Of a DNA stretch of 37,968 nucleotides, positions 1 to 10,192 are shown piece after piece. Both the position numbers and the translations under genes were made by a program. Where the stretch lies: contig CAMLAI010000006.1 in NCBI GenBank assembly GCA_946477995.1, forward strand, positions 1 through 37,968. The letters run 5' to 3'. The notes under the pieces were generated by a model. The model saw only the letters and a list, made by a program, of their open reading frames with translations, was not told the DNA's origin and made no database searches. Positions within the stretch are counted from its first letter, which is position 1. Every line of letters starts with the position of its first letter. The stretch comes from an uncultured Gilliamella sp. Its GTDB lineage: Bacteria > Pseudomonadota > Gammaproteobacteria > Enterobacterales > Orbaceae.

Positions 1-722
1 AATCTTTAACCATTCCTAATTGTATTTCATATGATCCAGCTTACGCTTATGAAGTAGCAGTAATTATGCAAGATGGCTTACGCCGTATGTATGGTGAGCA
101 AGAAAATGTTTACTATTACATTACCACATTGAATGAAAACTATGCACAACCTGCAATGCCAGAAGGTGTTGAAGACGGTATTCGTCGTGGTATCTATAAA
201 CTTGATACGGTTAAAGGTAAAAAAGGTAGTCTAACTGTTCAATTATTAGGTTCAGGGGCAATTTTACGTCATGTTCGTGAAGCGGCAGAAATTTTGGCTA
301 AAGATTACGGCATTGGATCCGATGTATATAGTGTTACTTCGTTCACTGAATTGGCTCGTGAAGGTCAAGATTGTGAGCGTTATAACATGTTACATCCAAG
401 TGAAAAACCAAAAGTACCTTATGTAACACAAATTATGAATAATAACCCAGCCGTGGTTTCAACAGACTATATGAAACTGTTTGCTGAGCAAATCCGTGCC
501 TTTGTACCTGCTGAAAGTTACAGAGTACTTGGTACTGATGGTTTTGGTCGCAGTGATAGCCGTGAAAACTTACGCCATCATTTTGAAGTGGATGCATCTT
601 ATGTTGTTGTTGCAGCATTAGGTGAGCTTGCTAAACGTGGTGATATTAAAGCCAGCGTTGTTGATGAAGCGATTAAAAAGTTTGAAATCAATGCTGACAA
701 ATTAAACCCACGTATTGCATAA
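1..722 (+). CDS. aceE: Pyruvate dehydrogenase E1 component, C-terminal part (cut by window start)
   Basis: This is the 3' end of the gene for the thiamine-diphosphate-dependent E1 subunit of the pyruvate dehydrogenase complex, which decarboxylates pyruvate and acetylates the lipoyl groups of AceF. The frame is open from base 3 (it reads S-L-T-I-P-N-C-I-S-Y-D-P), so the ATG at 66 in the ORF track is internal. About 240 residues are visible. They match the E. coli AceE C-terminus almost throughout, for example NVYYYITTLNENY, GSDVYSVTSFTELAR and RENLRHHFEVDASYVVVAAL. The homodimeric E1 of gammaproteobacteria is about 890 residues, so roughly three quarters of the gene lies outside the window. 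aceF starts 12 bases after the stop, so the two are co-transcribed. Identification is firm. Confidence 0.97.
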   Translation, partial: SLTIPNCISYDPAYAYEVAVIMQDGLRRMYGEQENVYYYITTLNENYAQPAMPEGVEDGIRRGIYKLDTVKGKKGSLTVQLLGSGAILRHVREAAEILAKDYGIGSDVYSVTSFTELAREGQDCERYNMLHPSEKPKVPYVTQIMNNNPAVVSTDYMKLFAEQIRAFVPAESYRVLGTDGFGRSDSRENLRHHFEVDASYVVVAALGELAKRGDIKASVVDEAIKKFEINADKLNPRIA

Positions 723-734
723 GAGGTAACCAAC

Positions 735-2339
735 ATGAGTATTGAAATTAAATTACCTGACATTGGCAGTGATGAAGTCGAAGTCACCGAAATCCTTGTA
801 AAAGTGGGAGACAAGGTAGAAGTCGATCAATCATTATTAACGGTTGAAGGCGATAAAGCCTCAATGGAAATCCCTGCGCCACAAGCAGGGATCGTAAAAT
901 CTATCTCAGTCAAAGTCGGCGATAAAGTTAAAACTGGTGTCGATATTATGGTATTTGATACCGAGAATGGCGCAGAATCTGCGCCAGCTCAAGCAGAGTC
1001 TGCCCCGAAAGTCGATGTTGCTCCAGCGGCTGCAACCGTAAGTCAAACAGTCGATGTTAATGTGCCAGATATTGGCGGTGACGAAGTCGAAGTGACCGAA
1101 ATTTTAGTGAAAGTCGGTGATACTATATCGGTAGATGATTCACTTATTACTGTTGAAGGCGATAAAGCCTCAATGGAAATACCTGCCTCTATCGCAGGTG
1201 TGGTTAAAACGATAACAGTTAAAGTTGGCGATAAAGTGAAGACAGGTTCCAAAATTATGGAATTTGAAACGGCATCCAGCAGTGCGCCAGCTAACGCTGC
1301 AACTGCAACGCCAGCGCCGACAGCACCAGAAAAATCAGCTTCAGTTGCTGCACCGGTGAGTAATGTTTCTACTCCTGCTGCAACGGCTTCTACAACGGCA
1401 AGTAATGATTTTGTTGAAAATGATGCATATGCACATGCAACACCTTCTGTTCGTCGTTTAGCGCGTGAATTTGGCGTGAATCTGGCTAAAGTATCACCAA
1501 CAGGGCCTAAAAACCGAATCCTACGTGAAGATATTCAAGCTTACGTTAAAAATGCGGTGAAACAAGTTGAGAGTGGTACAACAGGCGGAGCATTACCGGG
1601 ATTATTACCATGGCCGAAAGTTGATTTTAGCAAATTTGGTGAAACTGAAACTTTACCATTAACTAAAATCCAAAAAGTGTCAGGTGCAAATTTACATCGT
1701 AACTGGGTCATGATTCCTCATGTTACTGAATTTGACGAAACCGATATTACGGATTTAGAAGCATTCCGTAAACAACAAAATGCCGAAGCAGAGAAGAAAA
1801 AACTTGATCTTAAGATCACGCCATTAGTGTTTATTATGAAAGCGGTGGCAAGTGCATTAACTGCTTATCCACGTTTTAATAGTTCATTATCGGAAGATGC
1901 GCAAACCTTGATTATCAAAAAATACATCAATATTGGTGTCGCAGTTGATACGCCAAACGGTTTAGTCGTACCGGTATTTAAAGATGTCAATAAAAAAGGC
2001 ATCGTTGAGTTATCTCGTGAACTTGCCGAAATCTCGAAAAAAGCTCGTGAAGGTAAATTAACCGGTGCGGATATGCAGGGCGGATGTTTTACAATTTCAA
2101 GTTTAGGTGGTATTGGTACAACTTCATTTACCCCAATTGTGAATGCACCTGAAGTCGGTATTTTAGGGGTGTCACGCTCAAGTATGAAACCTGTATGGAA
2201 TGGTAAAGAGTTTACGCCACGTTTAATGTTACCTTTATCTCTGTCATTTGATCATCGTGTGATTGATGGTGCAGACGGTGCACGCTTCTTAAGCCATATT
2301 GTTAACGTCTTATCTGACTTACGTCGATTAGTGATGTAG
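735..2339 (+). CDS. aceF: Dihydrolipoyllysine acetyltransferase, E2 of pyruvate dehydrogenase
   Basis: E2 core of the pyruvate dehydrogenase complex; it transfers acetyl groups from lipoyl arms to CoA. The 534 residues show two lipoyl domains (about 1-75 and 105-180), each with a GDKAS motif whose lysine (K41, K144) is the lipoylation site. An Ala/Pro/Thr-rich linker follows, then a peripheral-subunit-binding domain (about 233-272, [13 protein letters not shown]) and the catalytic domain (about 300-534) with the active-site [10 protein letters not shown] (His507, Asp511). E. coli AceF has three lipoyl domains and about 630 residues, so this is a two-lipoyl version. The start is set by the AAGAGG Shine-Dalgarno between aceE and the ATG. 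lpd follows 16 bases downstream. Confidence 0.97.
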   Translation: MSIEIKLPDIGSDEVEVTEILVKVGDKVEVDQSLLTVEGDKASMEIPAPQAGIVKSISVKVGDKVKTGVDIMVFDTENGAESAPAQAESAPKVDVAPAAATVSQTVDVNVPDIGGDEVEVTEILVKVGDTISVDDSLITVEGDKASMEIPASIAGVVKTITVKVGDKVKTGSKIMEFETASSSAPANAATATPAPTAPEKSASVAAPVSNVSTPAATASTTASNDFVENDAYAHATPSVRRLAREFGVNLAKVSPTGPKNRILREDIQAYVKNAVKQVESGTTGGALPGLLPWPKVDFSKFGETETLPLTKIQKVSGANLHRNWVMIPHVTEFDETDITDLEAFRKQQNAEAEKKKLDLKITPLVFIMKAVASALTAYPRFNSSLSEDAQTLIIKKYINIGVAVDTPNGLVVPVFKDVNKKGIVELSRELAEISKKAREGKLTGADMQGGCFTISSLGGIGTTSFTPIVNAPEVGILGVSRSSMKPVWNGKEFTPRLMLPLSLSFDHRVIDGADGARFLSHIVNVLSDLRRLVM

Positions 2340-2355
2340 TTTAGGAGAATAAATT

Positions 2356-3780
2356 ATGAGTCAAGAAGTTAAAACACAAGTGGTGGTTTTAGGTGCTGGT
2401 CCAGCAGGTTATTCTGCTGCGTTCCGTGCCGCCGATCTTGGATTAGACGTAACGTTAGTTGAACGCTATTCTACATTGGGTGGCGTATGCTTAAATGTGG
2501 GATGTATTCCTTCTAAAGCACTTTTGCATGTAGCTAAAGTCATGGACGAAGCCAAATCACTGACAGAACATGGAATTCATTTTGGTACACCTAAACTTGA
2601 ACTGGATAAAGTTCGAGGTTGGAAAGAGAAGGTCATTAATCAGTTAACTAATGGATTAGCAGGTATGGCTAAAATGCGTAAAGTCAATGTTATTCAGGGC
2701 GAAGCGCAATTTACCGGTAGTCATACTATGGATGTGACATCTGCAAAAGGTATTACTAAAATTACGTTTGATAATGCCATTATCGCGGCTGGATCCCGAC
2801 CAATTAAATTACCTTTTATTCCGCATGATGATCCTCGTATTTGGGATTCAACAGATGCGCTTGCTTTAACAACCATTCCTAAAAAATTATTGTTAATGGG
2901 TGGGGGTATTATTGGGCTTGAAATGGGTACTGTTTATCATGCCTTAGGTTCAGAAGTTGATGTGGTTGAAATGTTTGATCAGGTCATTCCTGCTGCTGAT
3001 AAAGATGTGATCAAAGTCTTTACAAAACAGATTCAGGATAAATTCACCTTACGTCTTGAAACAAAAGTAACGACGGTTGAAGCAAAACATGATGCGATTT
3101 ACGTCACTATGGAGAAAAAAGACGGAACCACTGAAACACACACTTATGATGCCGTATTAGTGGCAATTGGACGTTCGCCAAATGGAAAACTAATTAGTGC
3201 TGAAAAAGCCGGCGTGAACGTTACTGATCGTGGTTTTATTGAAGTCGATAAACAAATGCGCACCAATGTACCACATATCTATGCTATAGGTGATATTGTT
3301 GGTCAACCAATGCTTGCGCACAAGGGCGTTCACGAAGGACATGTGGCTGCTGAAGTGATTGCGGGCAAAAAACACTATTTTGATCCAAAAACGATTCCTT
3401 CTATTGCTTATACTGAGCCAGAGGTTGCTTGGGTTGGTTTAACCGAAAAAGAAGCGAAAGAAAAGGGTATCGATTATGAAGTGTCTATCTTCCCATGGGC
3501 AGCATCTGGGCGAGCTATCGCATCGGATTGTTCACAAGGGATGACTAAGCTGATCTTCAATAAAGCAGATAATCGCCTTTTAGGTGGCGCAGTCGTTGGT
3601 GCTAATGGCGGTGAATTGCTTGGAGAGATTACCCTTGCGGTTGAAATGGGGTGTGATGCCGAAGATATAGCCTTAACTATTCATGCGCATCCAACACTTC
3701 ATGAATCAATTGGACTTGCTGCTGAAATTTATGAAGGAACGGTAACTGATTTACCGAATCCGAAAGCAGTAAAAAAATAG
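2356..3780 (+). CDS. lpd: Dihydrolipoamide dehydrogenase, E3
   Basis: FAD-dependent disulfide oxidoreductase that reoxidises dihydrolipoyl groups of PDH (and usually of 2-oxoglutarate dehydrogenase and the glycine cleavage system) with NAD+. It has 474 residues, the same length as E. coli Lpd. Visible motifs are the N-terminal FAD Rossmann GAGPAGY (about 13-19), the redox-active pair in GGVCLNVGCIPSK (Cys45 and Cys50), the NAD-binding GGGIIGLEMG near residue 182, a second FAD motif ending in AIGD, and the C-terminal HAHPTLHE holding the catalytic His-Glu pair. The Shine-Dalgarno TAGGAG precedes the ATG. It is the last gene of the aceE-aceF-lpd operon and is followed by a hairpin terminator. 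Confidence 0.98.
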   Translation: MSQEVKTQVVVLGAGPAGYSAAFRAADLGLDVTLVERYSTLGGVCLNVGCIPSKALLHVAKVMDEAKSLTEHGIHFGTPKLELDKVRGWKEKVINQLTNGLAGMAKMRKVNVIQGEAQFTGSHTMDVTSAKGITKITFDNAIIAAGSRPIKLPFIPHDDPRIWDSTDALALTTIPKKLLLMGGGIIGLEMGTVYHALGSEVDVVEMFDQVIPAADKDVIKVFTKQIQDKFTLRLETKVTTVEAKHDAIYVTMEKKDGTTETHTYDAVLVAIGRSPNGKLISAEKAGVNVTDRGFIEVDKQMRTNVPHIYAIGDIVGQPMLAHKGVHEGHVAAEVIAGKKHYFDPKTIPSIAYTEPEVAWVGLTEKEAKEKGIDYEVSIFPWAASGRAIASDCSQGMTKLIFNKADNRLLGGAVVGANGGELLGEITLAVEMGCDAEDIALTIHAHPTLHESIGLAAEIYEGTVTDLPNPKAVKK

Positions 3781-3816
3781 TTTATATTCAGTCATTCTAT
3801 CTATCTTAAAATTTAT

Positions 3817-3843
3817 GCCGTCAATGATTGACGGCTTTTTTTT
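3817..3843 (+). terminator. Rho-independent terminator of the aceEF-lpd operon
   Basis: GCCGTCAA and TTGACGGC form a perfect 8-bp stem around a TGA loop, followed directly by eight T residues. The T-run reaches into the stop codon of the convergent manA gene, so the operon stops before manA. Read on the minus strand the stem is followed only by a mixed AT tract, so it is weaker for manA. Confidence 0.9.
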
Positions 3844-5029
3844 AATCACTCACTTTTGCAAAACATCCTTTCCCACTATAACTATAATATTTGGCATGAT
3901 ACGCAATAAACACTGATTCCCCTTTATTTAAAGTGAGTACTTCATGTTTTGTTGTTAATGTAATAGCGCCATTTGCACAAAATAGGATTTGAGGGCTGTT
4001 GACTTTTTCTTTTCTTAATTGAAGATCACTTTGAATGATTTCAAATTTAAAATCATTAACGGGAACAGGAAAATCAATTTTATTATGATTAATTAACGGA
4101 TTAATTAGCAGTTCACTAGCATCAGTACTGCTAAAGTTCGTATTCGCTATTAATGCGTCAATATCAATAAACTTATGGGTTAAACCTGCTCTTAAAACAT
4201 TATCTGAATTTGCCATCACTTCAAAACCGGTTCCCGATAAATAACAATGCGGTGTTTGGGCATGTAAAAACATCGCTTGAGATGGCTTGAGTTCAATCAC
4301 ATTTAAAATTAAAGGCATAAACAAACCAATATCGTTAGGATAATCTTTTACCAGTGTATGAATGGTTAAAAAAGGCTCTTGATTGAAACTTCTAGTACAG
4401 GCTAATAATTGATGAATAGCTTGTAATTTTTGGTCTGGTGAAAGATTCAACAAGAATTGAAAAAAGTGTTTCAGTTGTTTTGGATGAGGATTATTTTGTA
4501 ATTGTGCTAATTCATGGTTAAAGATAGGGATAGTTATTTGCGAAAAAAATGATAATATTTGCTCAATCGGTCGAAACGAATTCATGGCTTTAAATGGCGT
4601 GAGTGCATACAATAATTCTGGTTTATGATTGGGATCTTTAAAATTTCGGTTTGGTGAATGAAGATCGATACCTAATTTATTTTCTTTTTCAAAACCTTTT
4701 TGAGCATCAGCTTTAGTTGGATGAACCTGAACTGAAAGGGGTTTATTTGCTGCGAGTACTTTGAATAAATAGGGAAGAGTACCGAAAAGTTGATAAGTAT
4801 TTTTACCCAAAATCTGCAATGGGTTTTGATTGATAAGCGCATTAAGATTTATCTTTTCGCCATTTAAACCGATAATCTTTGAACAACCCAGAGGATGTAT
4901 ACCCATCCATATTTCAGCCATCGGCTTTTGGCTTGGGTTTTTAATACCAAATAAAGTCGTAATACTATCGATACTTCCCCAATCATAATCTTTAATACAA
5001 TTTTCAAGTTTCCATATCGTTTGCTTCAT
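3842..5029 (-). CDS. manA: Mannose-6-phosphate isomerase, class I
   Basis: Zinc enzyme that interconverts fructose 6-phosphate and mannose 6-phosphate, feeding GDP-mannose synthesis or mannose catabolism. It has 395 residues, the usual length for type I enzymes. The metal site can be traced in order: the PLSVQVHP motif (Gln and His), the Glu in HKPELLYAL, and the His in QTPHCYLSGTGFEVMANSDN, a segment highly conserved in this family. The C-terminal cupin part ends at a TAA that overlaps the lpd terminator. A CAGG Shine-Dalgarno lies 9 bases before the ATG. It is a single gene, convergent with lpd and divergent from prfA. Confidence 0.95.
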   Translation of the reverse strand: MKQTIWKLENCIKDYDWGSIDSITTLFGIKNPSQKPMAEIWMGIHPLGCSKIIGLNGEKINLNALINQNPLQILGKNTYQLFGTLPYLFKVLAANKPLSVQVHPTKADAQKGFEKENKLGIDLHSPNRNFKDPNHKPELLYALTPFKAMNSFRPIEQILSFFSQITIPIFNHELAQLQNNPHPKQLKHFFQFLLNLSPDQKLQAIHQLLACTRSFNQEPFLTIHTLVKDYPNDIGLFMPLILNVIELKPSQAMFLHAQTPHCYLSGTGFEVMANSDNVLRAGLTHKFIDIDALIANTNFSSTDASELLINPLINHNKIDFPVPVNDFKFEIIQSDLQLRKEKVNSPQILFCANGAITLTTKHEVLTLNKGESVFIAYHAKYYSYSGKGCFAKVSD

Positions 5030-5445
5030 ATTATCAACCTGTAAAAGAGTGAATGTGATGCGAATATTGATATTTAAGCTTATTCCTTCTTAATAAACAT
5101 TATTTAACAGTAAAATCTGTGCTTTAAACCGATCATTTAACATCTCTTTAGTTATTTTTTCCTGTATTCATAAAAAGTGTTGAATAGAGTAAAGACCTTT
5201 TAACAAAGTAACCAATCAACTGAATTATAGTAACGACTAAGCAAATTTTTGAAAAGATTAAAAAGTGATTTTTGTGAAATGAATAACACTTTTTGAATGT
5301 CTGTGTTTAAAATAAAATTCTGAGATATTTCACAGTATTATTAATAGTTGCAAGGATGAAAAAGTAGGGAAACTGTATTTTAAAGGCGATTAAGTATATA
5401 ATGCCCCGCAAATTCATTTATTCACGATTAAAAATAGACTTTTAT
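5030..5445. other. Intergenic region between manA and prfA
   Basis: 416 bases without a credible ORF. It must hold the divergent promoters of manA and prfA. The word AAAAAGTG occurs directly at 5172 and 5260 and inverted at 5287-5294; the last two could pair around a 19-base loop. A -10-like TATAAT sits at 5397-5402. No tRNA or known RNA leader is seen. Confidence 0.6.
5397..5402 (+). promoter_or_regulatory. Candidate -10 element for prfA
   Basis: A perfect TATAAT lies 43 bases before the proposed prfA ATG; no good -35 hexamer is seen upstream. The ORF-track start at 5401 lies inside this hexamer, so if this is the promoter, translation must start at 5446. Confidence 0.45.
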
Positions 5446-6527
5446 ATGAAACCCTCAATTATCAGTAAGTTAGAAACTTTGCAAGAGCGCTACGAAGAGG
5501 TTCAAGCGTTATTGTCTGATGCCTCGGTGATTGCCGATCAAAATCGATTCCGTACTCTTTCTAAAGAATATGCGCAATTAACGGGTGTGGTGAAATGTTT
5601 TACAAGTTGGAAGCAGACTCAAGAAGATATTGAAACTGCTAAAATGATGCTTGCCGATCCTGAAATGAGTGAAATGGCTCAAGAAGAGTTAAATGAAGCG
5701 TTAAACCGTATCGAAGAGCAAGAAAAACAGTTACAAGTTTTATTATTACCTAAAGATCCCAATGATGATTATAACTGCTTTGTTGAAGTCCGAGCTGGAA
5801 CAGGTGGAGATGAAGCAGCAATATTCGCTGGCGATCTTGCAAGAATGTATACAAGATATGCAGAATCCCGTCATTGGCGAGTTGAAATTATGAGTGCCAA
5901 TGAGGGTGAGCATGGTGGCTATAAAGAAGTCATTATGTTAGTCAGTGGCGACGGCGTTTATGGTAACTTAAAATTTGAATCGGGTGGTCATCGTGTGCAG
6001 CGTGTACCTGAAACAGAATCGCAAGGTCGTATTCATACATCTGCATGTACGGTAGCGGTGTTACCTGAAATTCCAGAAGCAGAAATGCCTGAAATTAATC
6101 CCGCTGACTTAAAAATTGATACTTATCGTTCGTCTGGGGCAGGGGGGCAGCACGTTAATACAACCGATTCAGCTATTCGTATTACGCATATTCCAACAGG
6201 AATTGTGGTTGAATGTCAGGATGAACGTTCTCAACATAAAAATAAAGCTAAAGCGATGTCGGTGTTAGCAGCACGAATCCAAGACGCTGAAACCCGAAAA
6301 CGCCAACAAGAAGAGGCGTCGACCAGACGTAACCTTTTAGGTACTGGTGATCGTTCAGATCGTATTCGAACCTATAACTATCCACAAGGACGAGTAACAG
6401 ATCATCGTATCAATTTGACGATTTATCGCTTAGATGAAGTTATGGAAGGCAAGTTAGAAATGTTGATTGATCCAATTGTACAAGAATATCAGGCAGACCA
6501 GCTTGCTGCATTATCGGAACAAGATGA

Positions 6528-6531
<4 letters not shown>
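5446..6531 (+). CDS. prfA: Peptide chain release factor 1
   Basis: RF1 recognises UAA and UAG stop codons and triggers peptide release on the ribosome. The protein beginning [23 protein letters not shown] aligns from its first residue with E. coli RF1, so the 15 extra residues of the ORF-track version (start 5401) are rejected. That leaves 361 residues, against 360 in E. coli. Motifs are the stop-codon-reading PxT tripeptide (here PET, in [11 protein letters not shown]) and the peptidyl-hydrolysis GGQ in [15 protein letters not shown]. The stop codon overlaps the start of prmC (ATGA), which encodes the methylase of the GGQ glutamine. Unlike in E. coli, no hemA precedes it here. Confidence 0.96.
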
Positions 6532-8236
<1,705 letters not shown>

Positions 8237-8249
8237 AATTGATTGATGT

Positions 8250-8296
8250 GATTAAATCCCTATTAATAAATTAAATTTTATCAATAGGGTTTAATC
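8250..8296 (+). terminator. Hairpin downstream of kdsA, possible terminator
   Basis: GATTAAA(T)CCCTATT pairs with AATAGGGTTTAATC, giving two 7-bp helices separated by one bulged T around an AT-rich loop. It lies 14 bases past the kdsA stop. No T-run follows directly, so it may protect the 3' end of the mRNA rather than terminate. Confidence 0.45.
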
Positions 8297-8513
8297 TCAG
8301 TATTGGTAATAAGAATTTTTTGATTTTTCTTTTTTCCCCTCCCTATATTTTCATTTCTGACAAGCAAATTTATTTAAACATAGGATTTATACATCTGAAT
8401 GCGTTAAGCGATCGTTTGGGTTAGTTCAAAACTCTATTAATCTTTTCTTATTTTTTAATATAAAAAAAGTTGTGATATTTATCGAAAAATTAGAAAAAAA
8501 AAGGGGTATTTTG

Positions 8514-8527
8514 GTGATTCGGATCAC
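8514..8527. promoter_or_regulatory. Candidate CRP-cAMP binding site upstream of chiP
   Basis: The core GTGA-N6-TCAC (GTGATTCGGATCAC) matches the inner positions of the CRP consensus TGTGA-N6-TCACA; the two outer positions differ (G and G). It lies about 115 bases before the TTGACA of the candidate promoter and would link chitin-oligomer uptake to catabolite control, as in E. coli chiP. Confidence 0.5.
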
Positions 8528-8575
8528 GATTTAACAACATTTAATTTGATAACCAAAATATGTTTATGCATTATG

Positions 8576-8600
8576 AAAACACCTTATTCACAGGTGTTTT
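8576..8600 (+). other. Small perfect hairpin in the chiP leader region
   Basis: AAAACACCT and AGGTGTTTT form a 9-bp stem around a 7-base loop, and the right arm ends in four T residues. It could be a weak terminator of an upstream transcript or a regulatory-RNA feature. It lies upstream of the candidate chiP promoter. Confidence 0.4.
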
Positions 8601-8641
8601 AGATTAATTTAGTAAATTTAACCAATTGTTTGTACAGAAGA

Positions 8642-8670
8642 TTGACATTAATTTTGTCGTATTTTATTGA
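8642..8670 (+). promoter_or_regulatory. Candidate sigma-70 promoter of chiP-chb
   Basis: A perfect TTGACA (8642-8647) is followed after 17 bases by TATTGA (8665-8670), a weak -10. The predicted transcript would begin near 8677, about 90 bases before the chiP ATG. Confidence 0.4.
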
Positions 8671-8765
8671 TTTTAGGTAGAAAATGATTTTTTGATCCAT
8701 AAAGATAAGTTGTTAACGGACTAATCTGATCGTTGATTTAAAAAAGTCATTTCAAGGAAGCAGAT

Positions 8766-10181
8766 ATGAATTTTTATAACCCCCTATTAACCACTCGTTC
8801 ACTCAGTCGTATCACTAAGCTCATTTTGTCTTGCTCCATTTTAATCAGTGCGTTGCCTGCACAAGCAGAATATACCCATCCCTTTGTTGAGGATGCTTCA
8901 TTAACCGGTAATGTCTTTTTTTGGAATCGTGATCGGGAAAGAAAGAATGTCACTCAACATAAATATGAGAAAAACCTAAGGCATACTTCTTTCAATACCA
9001 ATCTGGATTTTAAAACAGGTTATATAGCCGATATGTTTGCTTTAGAATTGGGCGGCTATGGTGCTTGGGAAGTCAGTAATGGTGGTAATGGTCATCCTAA
9101 TGAAATCGGTTTTAGTGGTGCCAATAATCGTTGGGACGAAAATTGGAAAAAAGATATTAGTGGTATTAGTTTCTATAAAGCCCAAATGAACTTCAAACTT
9201 GATGAACTATTTTGGCTCAAAGCGGGGTATATTCAACCGTCAGGACAAACGTTGCTTGCTCCACACTGGAGTTTATTACCAGGCACTTATCGAGGCGTTG
9301 AATTTGGTACAAAGCTTGATTTTGACTCTGCGGGGGTATTATCTATGTCCTATATGTGGGCAGATAAATATAAAGCACCTTGGTATAAACGACTTTATGA
9401 ATTTAGACAATGGCAAAAAGGAAGAAAGATCGATTACTTACATTCTGCTGGTTTGAAGTATGATTTTAAAAATAATGTTGTGCTAGAAGGCGCATTTGGT
9501 CAATCCCATAACTATATGAATCAGTTTTTTGGTAAAGCGTCTTATCAATTAGATATTTTGGATAACCCGTTAACAATGAGTTATCAATTTTATGGTGCGA
9601 AAGATCAGTCTCATAAGGGGGCTAAAGTATATGATGGTTTAGCATGGTTACAAGCTGCGACGTTAGGTTATCAAATGGGGCCAGTAGGGTTACGTCTTGA
9701 AGGTGTAGCAGTTAAAGCAGAAGGTGAACAAGGATTCTTCTTACAACGAATGACGCCTGATTATGCTTCCTCAAATGGTCGTTTAGATGTTTGGTGGAAT
9801 TCACGTTCAGATTTTAATGCCAATGGTGAAAAAGCATTATTTGCAGAAGTTACCTATGATTTAAGTCATCTATCACACTATTTATCTGGTTGGAGAACTG
9901 GCGCTTCGTATGCTTATGGCTGGGATGCTAAACCAAGTAGTAATAAAGATTTTGACCAAAAAAGACGGTTGATTGAATCAGTTTATAACTTCGATTTAGG
10001 TTATACCGTACCACAAGGTTTTGCTAAAAACACCTCTTTCCAGTTACATTATACCAAATATAATAACCACTCAAAAATACCAAGTTGGAGTGAAGGTTAT
10101 GGCAATATTTTCCAAGATGAACGAGATATCAAATTTATTGTTACCGTTCCATTCACTATATTTAATGCAAAACAAAAATAG
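8766..10181 (+). CDS. chiP: Chitoporin, OprD-family outer-membrane porin
   Basis: Outer-membrane channel for chito-oligosaccharides. The 471 residues begin with a Sec signal peptide (positive region RSLSRITK, hydrophobic stretch, probable cleavage after PAQA at residue 34). The mature part has features of enterobacterial ChiP (formerly YbfM): TGNVFFWNRDRE near the start, a central SNGGNGHPNEIGFSGANNRW, APHWSLLPGTYRGVEFG, and an aromatic C-terminal strand ending FTIFNAK. The beta-barrel is supported by alternating hydrophobic patterns and many Tyr and Trp residues. An AAGGAAG Shine-Dalgarno precedes the ATG. The chitobiase gene follows 11 bases later, which fixes the likely substrate as chitin fragments. 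The exact oligomer specificity cannot be read from sequence. Confidence 0.88.
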   Translation: MNFYNPLLTTRSLSRITKLILSCSILISALPAQAEYTHPFVEDASLTGNVFFWNRDRERKNVTQHKYEKNLRHTSFNTNLDFKTGYIADMFALELGGYGAWEVSNGGNGHPNEIGFSGANNRWDENWKKDISGISFYKAQMNFKLDELFWLKAGYIQPSGQTLLAPHWSLLPGTYRGVEFGTKLDFDSAGVLSMSYMWADKYKAPWYKRLYEFRQWQKGRKIDYLHSAGLKYDFKNNVVLEGAFGQSHNYMNQFFGKASYQLDILDNPLTMSYQFYGAKDQSHKGAKVYDGLAWLQAATLGYQMGPVGLRLEGVAVKAEGEQGFFLQRMTPDYASSNGRLDVWWNSRSDFNANGEKALFAEVTYDLSHLSHYLSGWRTGASYAYGWDAKPSSNKDFDQKRRLIESVYNFDLGYTVPQGFAKNTSFQLHYTKYNNHSKIPSWSEGYGNIFQDERDIKFIVTVPFTIFNAKQK

Positions 10182-10192
10182 GTAAAAAAATA

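Larger units (their letters stand above)
8237..8765. other. 529-bp regulatory gap before the chitoporin gene
   Basis: No convincing ORF. From left to right it holds the kdsA hairpin, a pyrimidine-rich stretch around 8317-8345, A/T-rich tracts, a CRP-like palindrome at 8514-8527, a 9-bp hairpin at 8576-8600 and a TTGACA-type promoter at 8642-8670. This is unusually long for the window and fits a carbohydrate-responsive promoter region. I could not see a clear NagC operator. Confidence 0.6.

Noticed and set aside
5401-5445. Upstream start for prfA in the ORF track (MPRKFIYSR)
   Set aside because: The start codon lies inside a TATAAT element and the extension has no counterpart in RF1 proteins.
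8401-8440. Sequence resembling a tRNA T-arm (TTAGTTCAAAACTC)
   Set aside because: No matching acceptor, D or anticodon stems could be built around it.
9199-9456. 85-codon ORF inside chiP
   Set aside because: Out-of-frame shadow of the conserved chitoporin gene.
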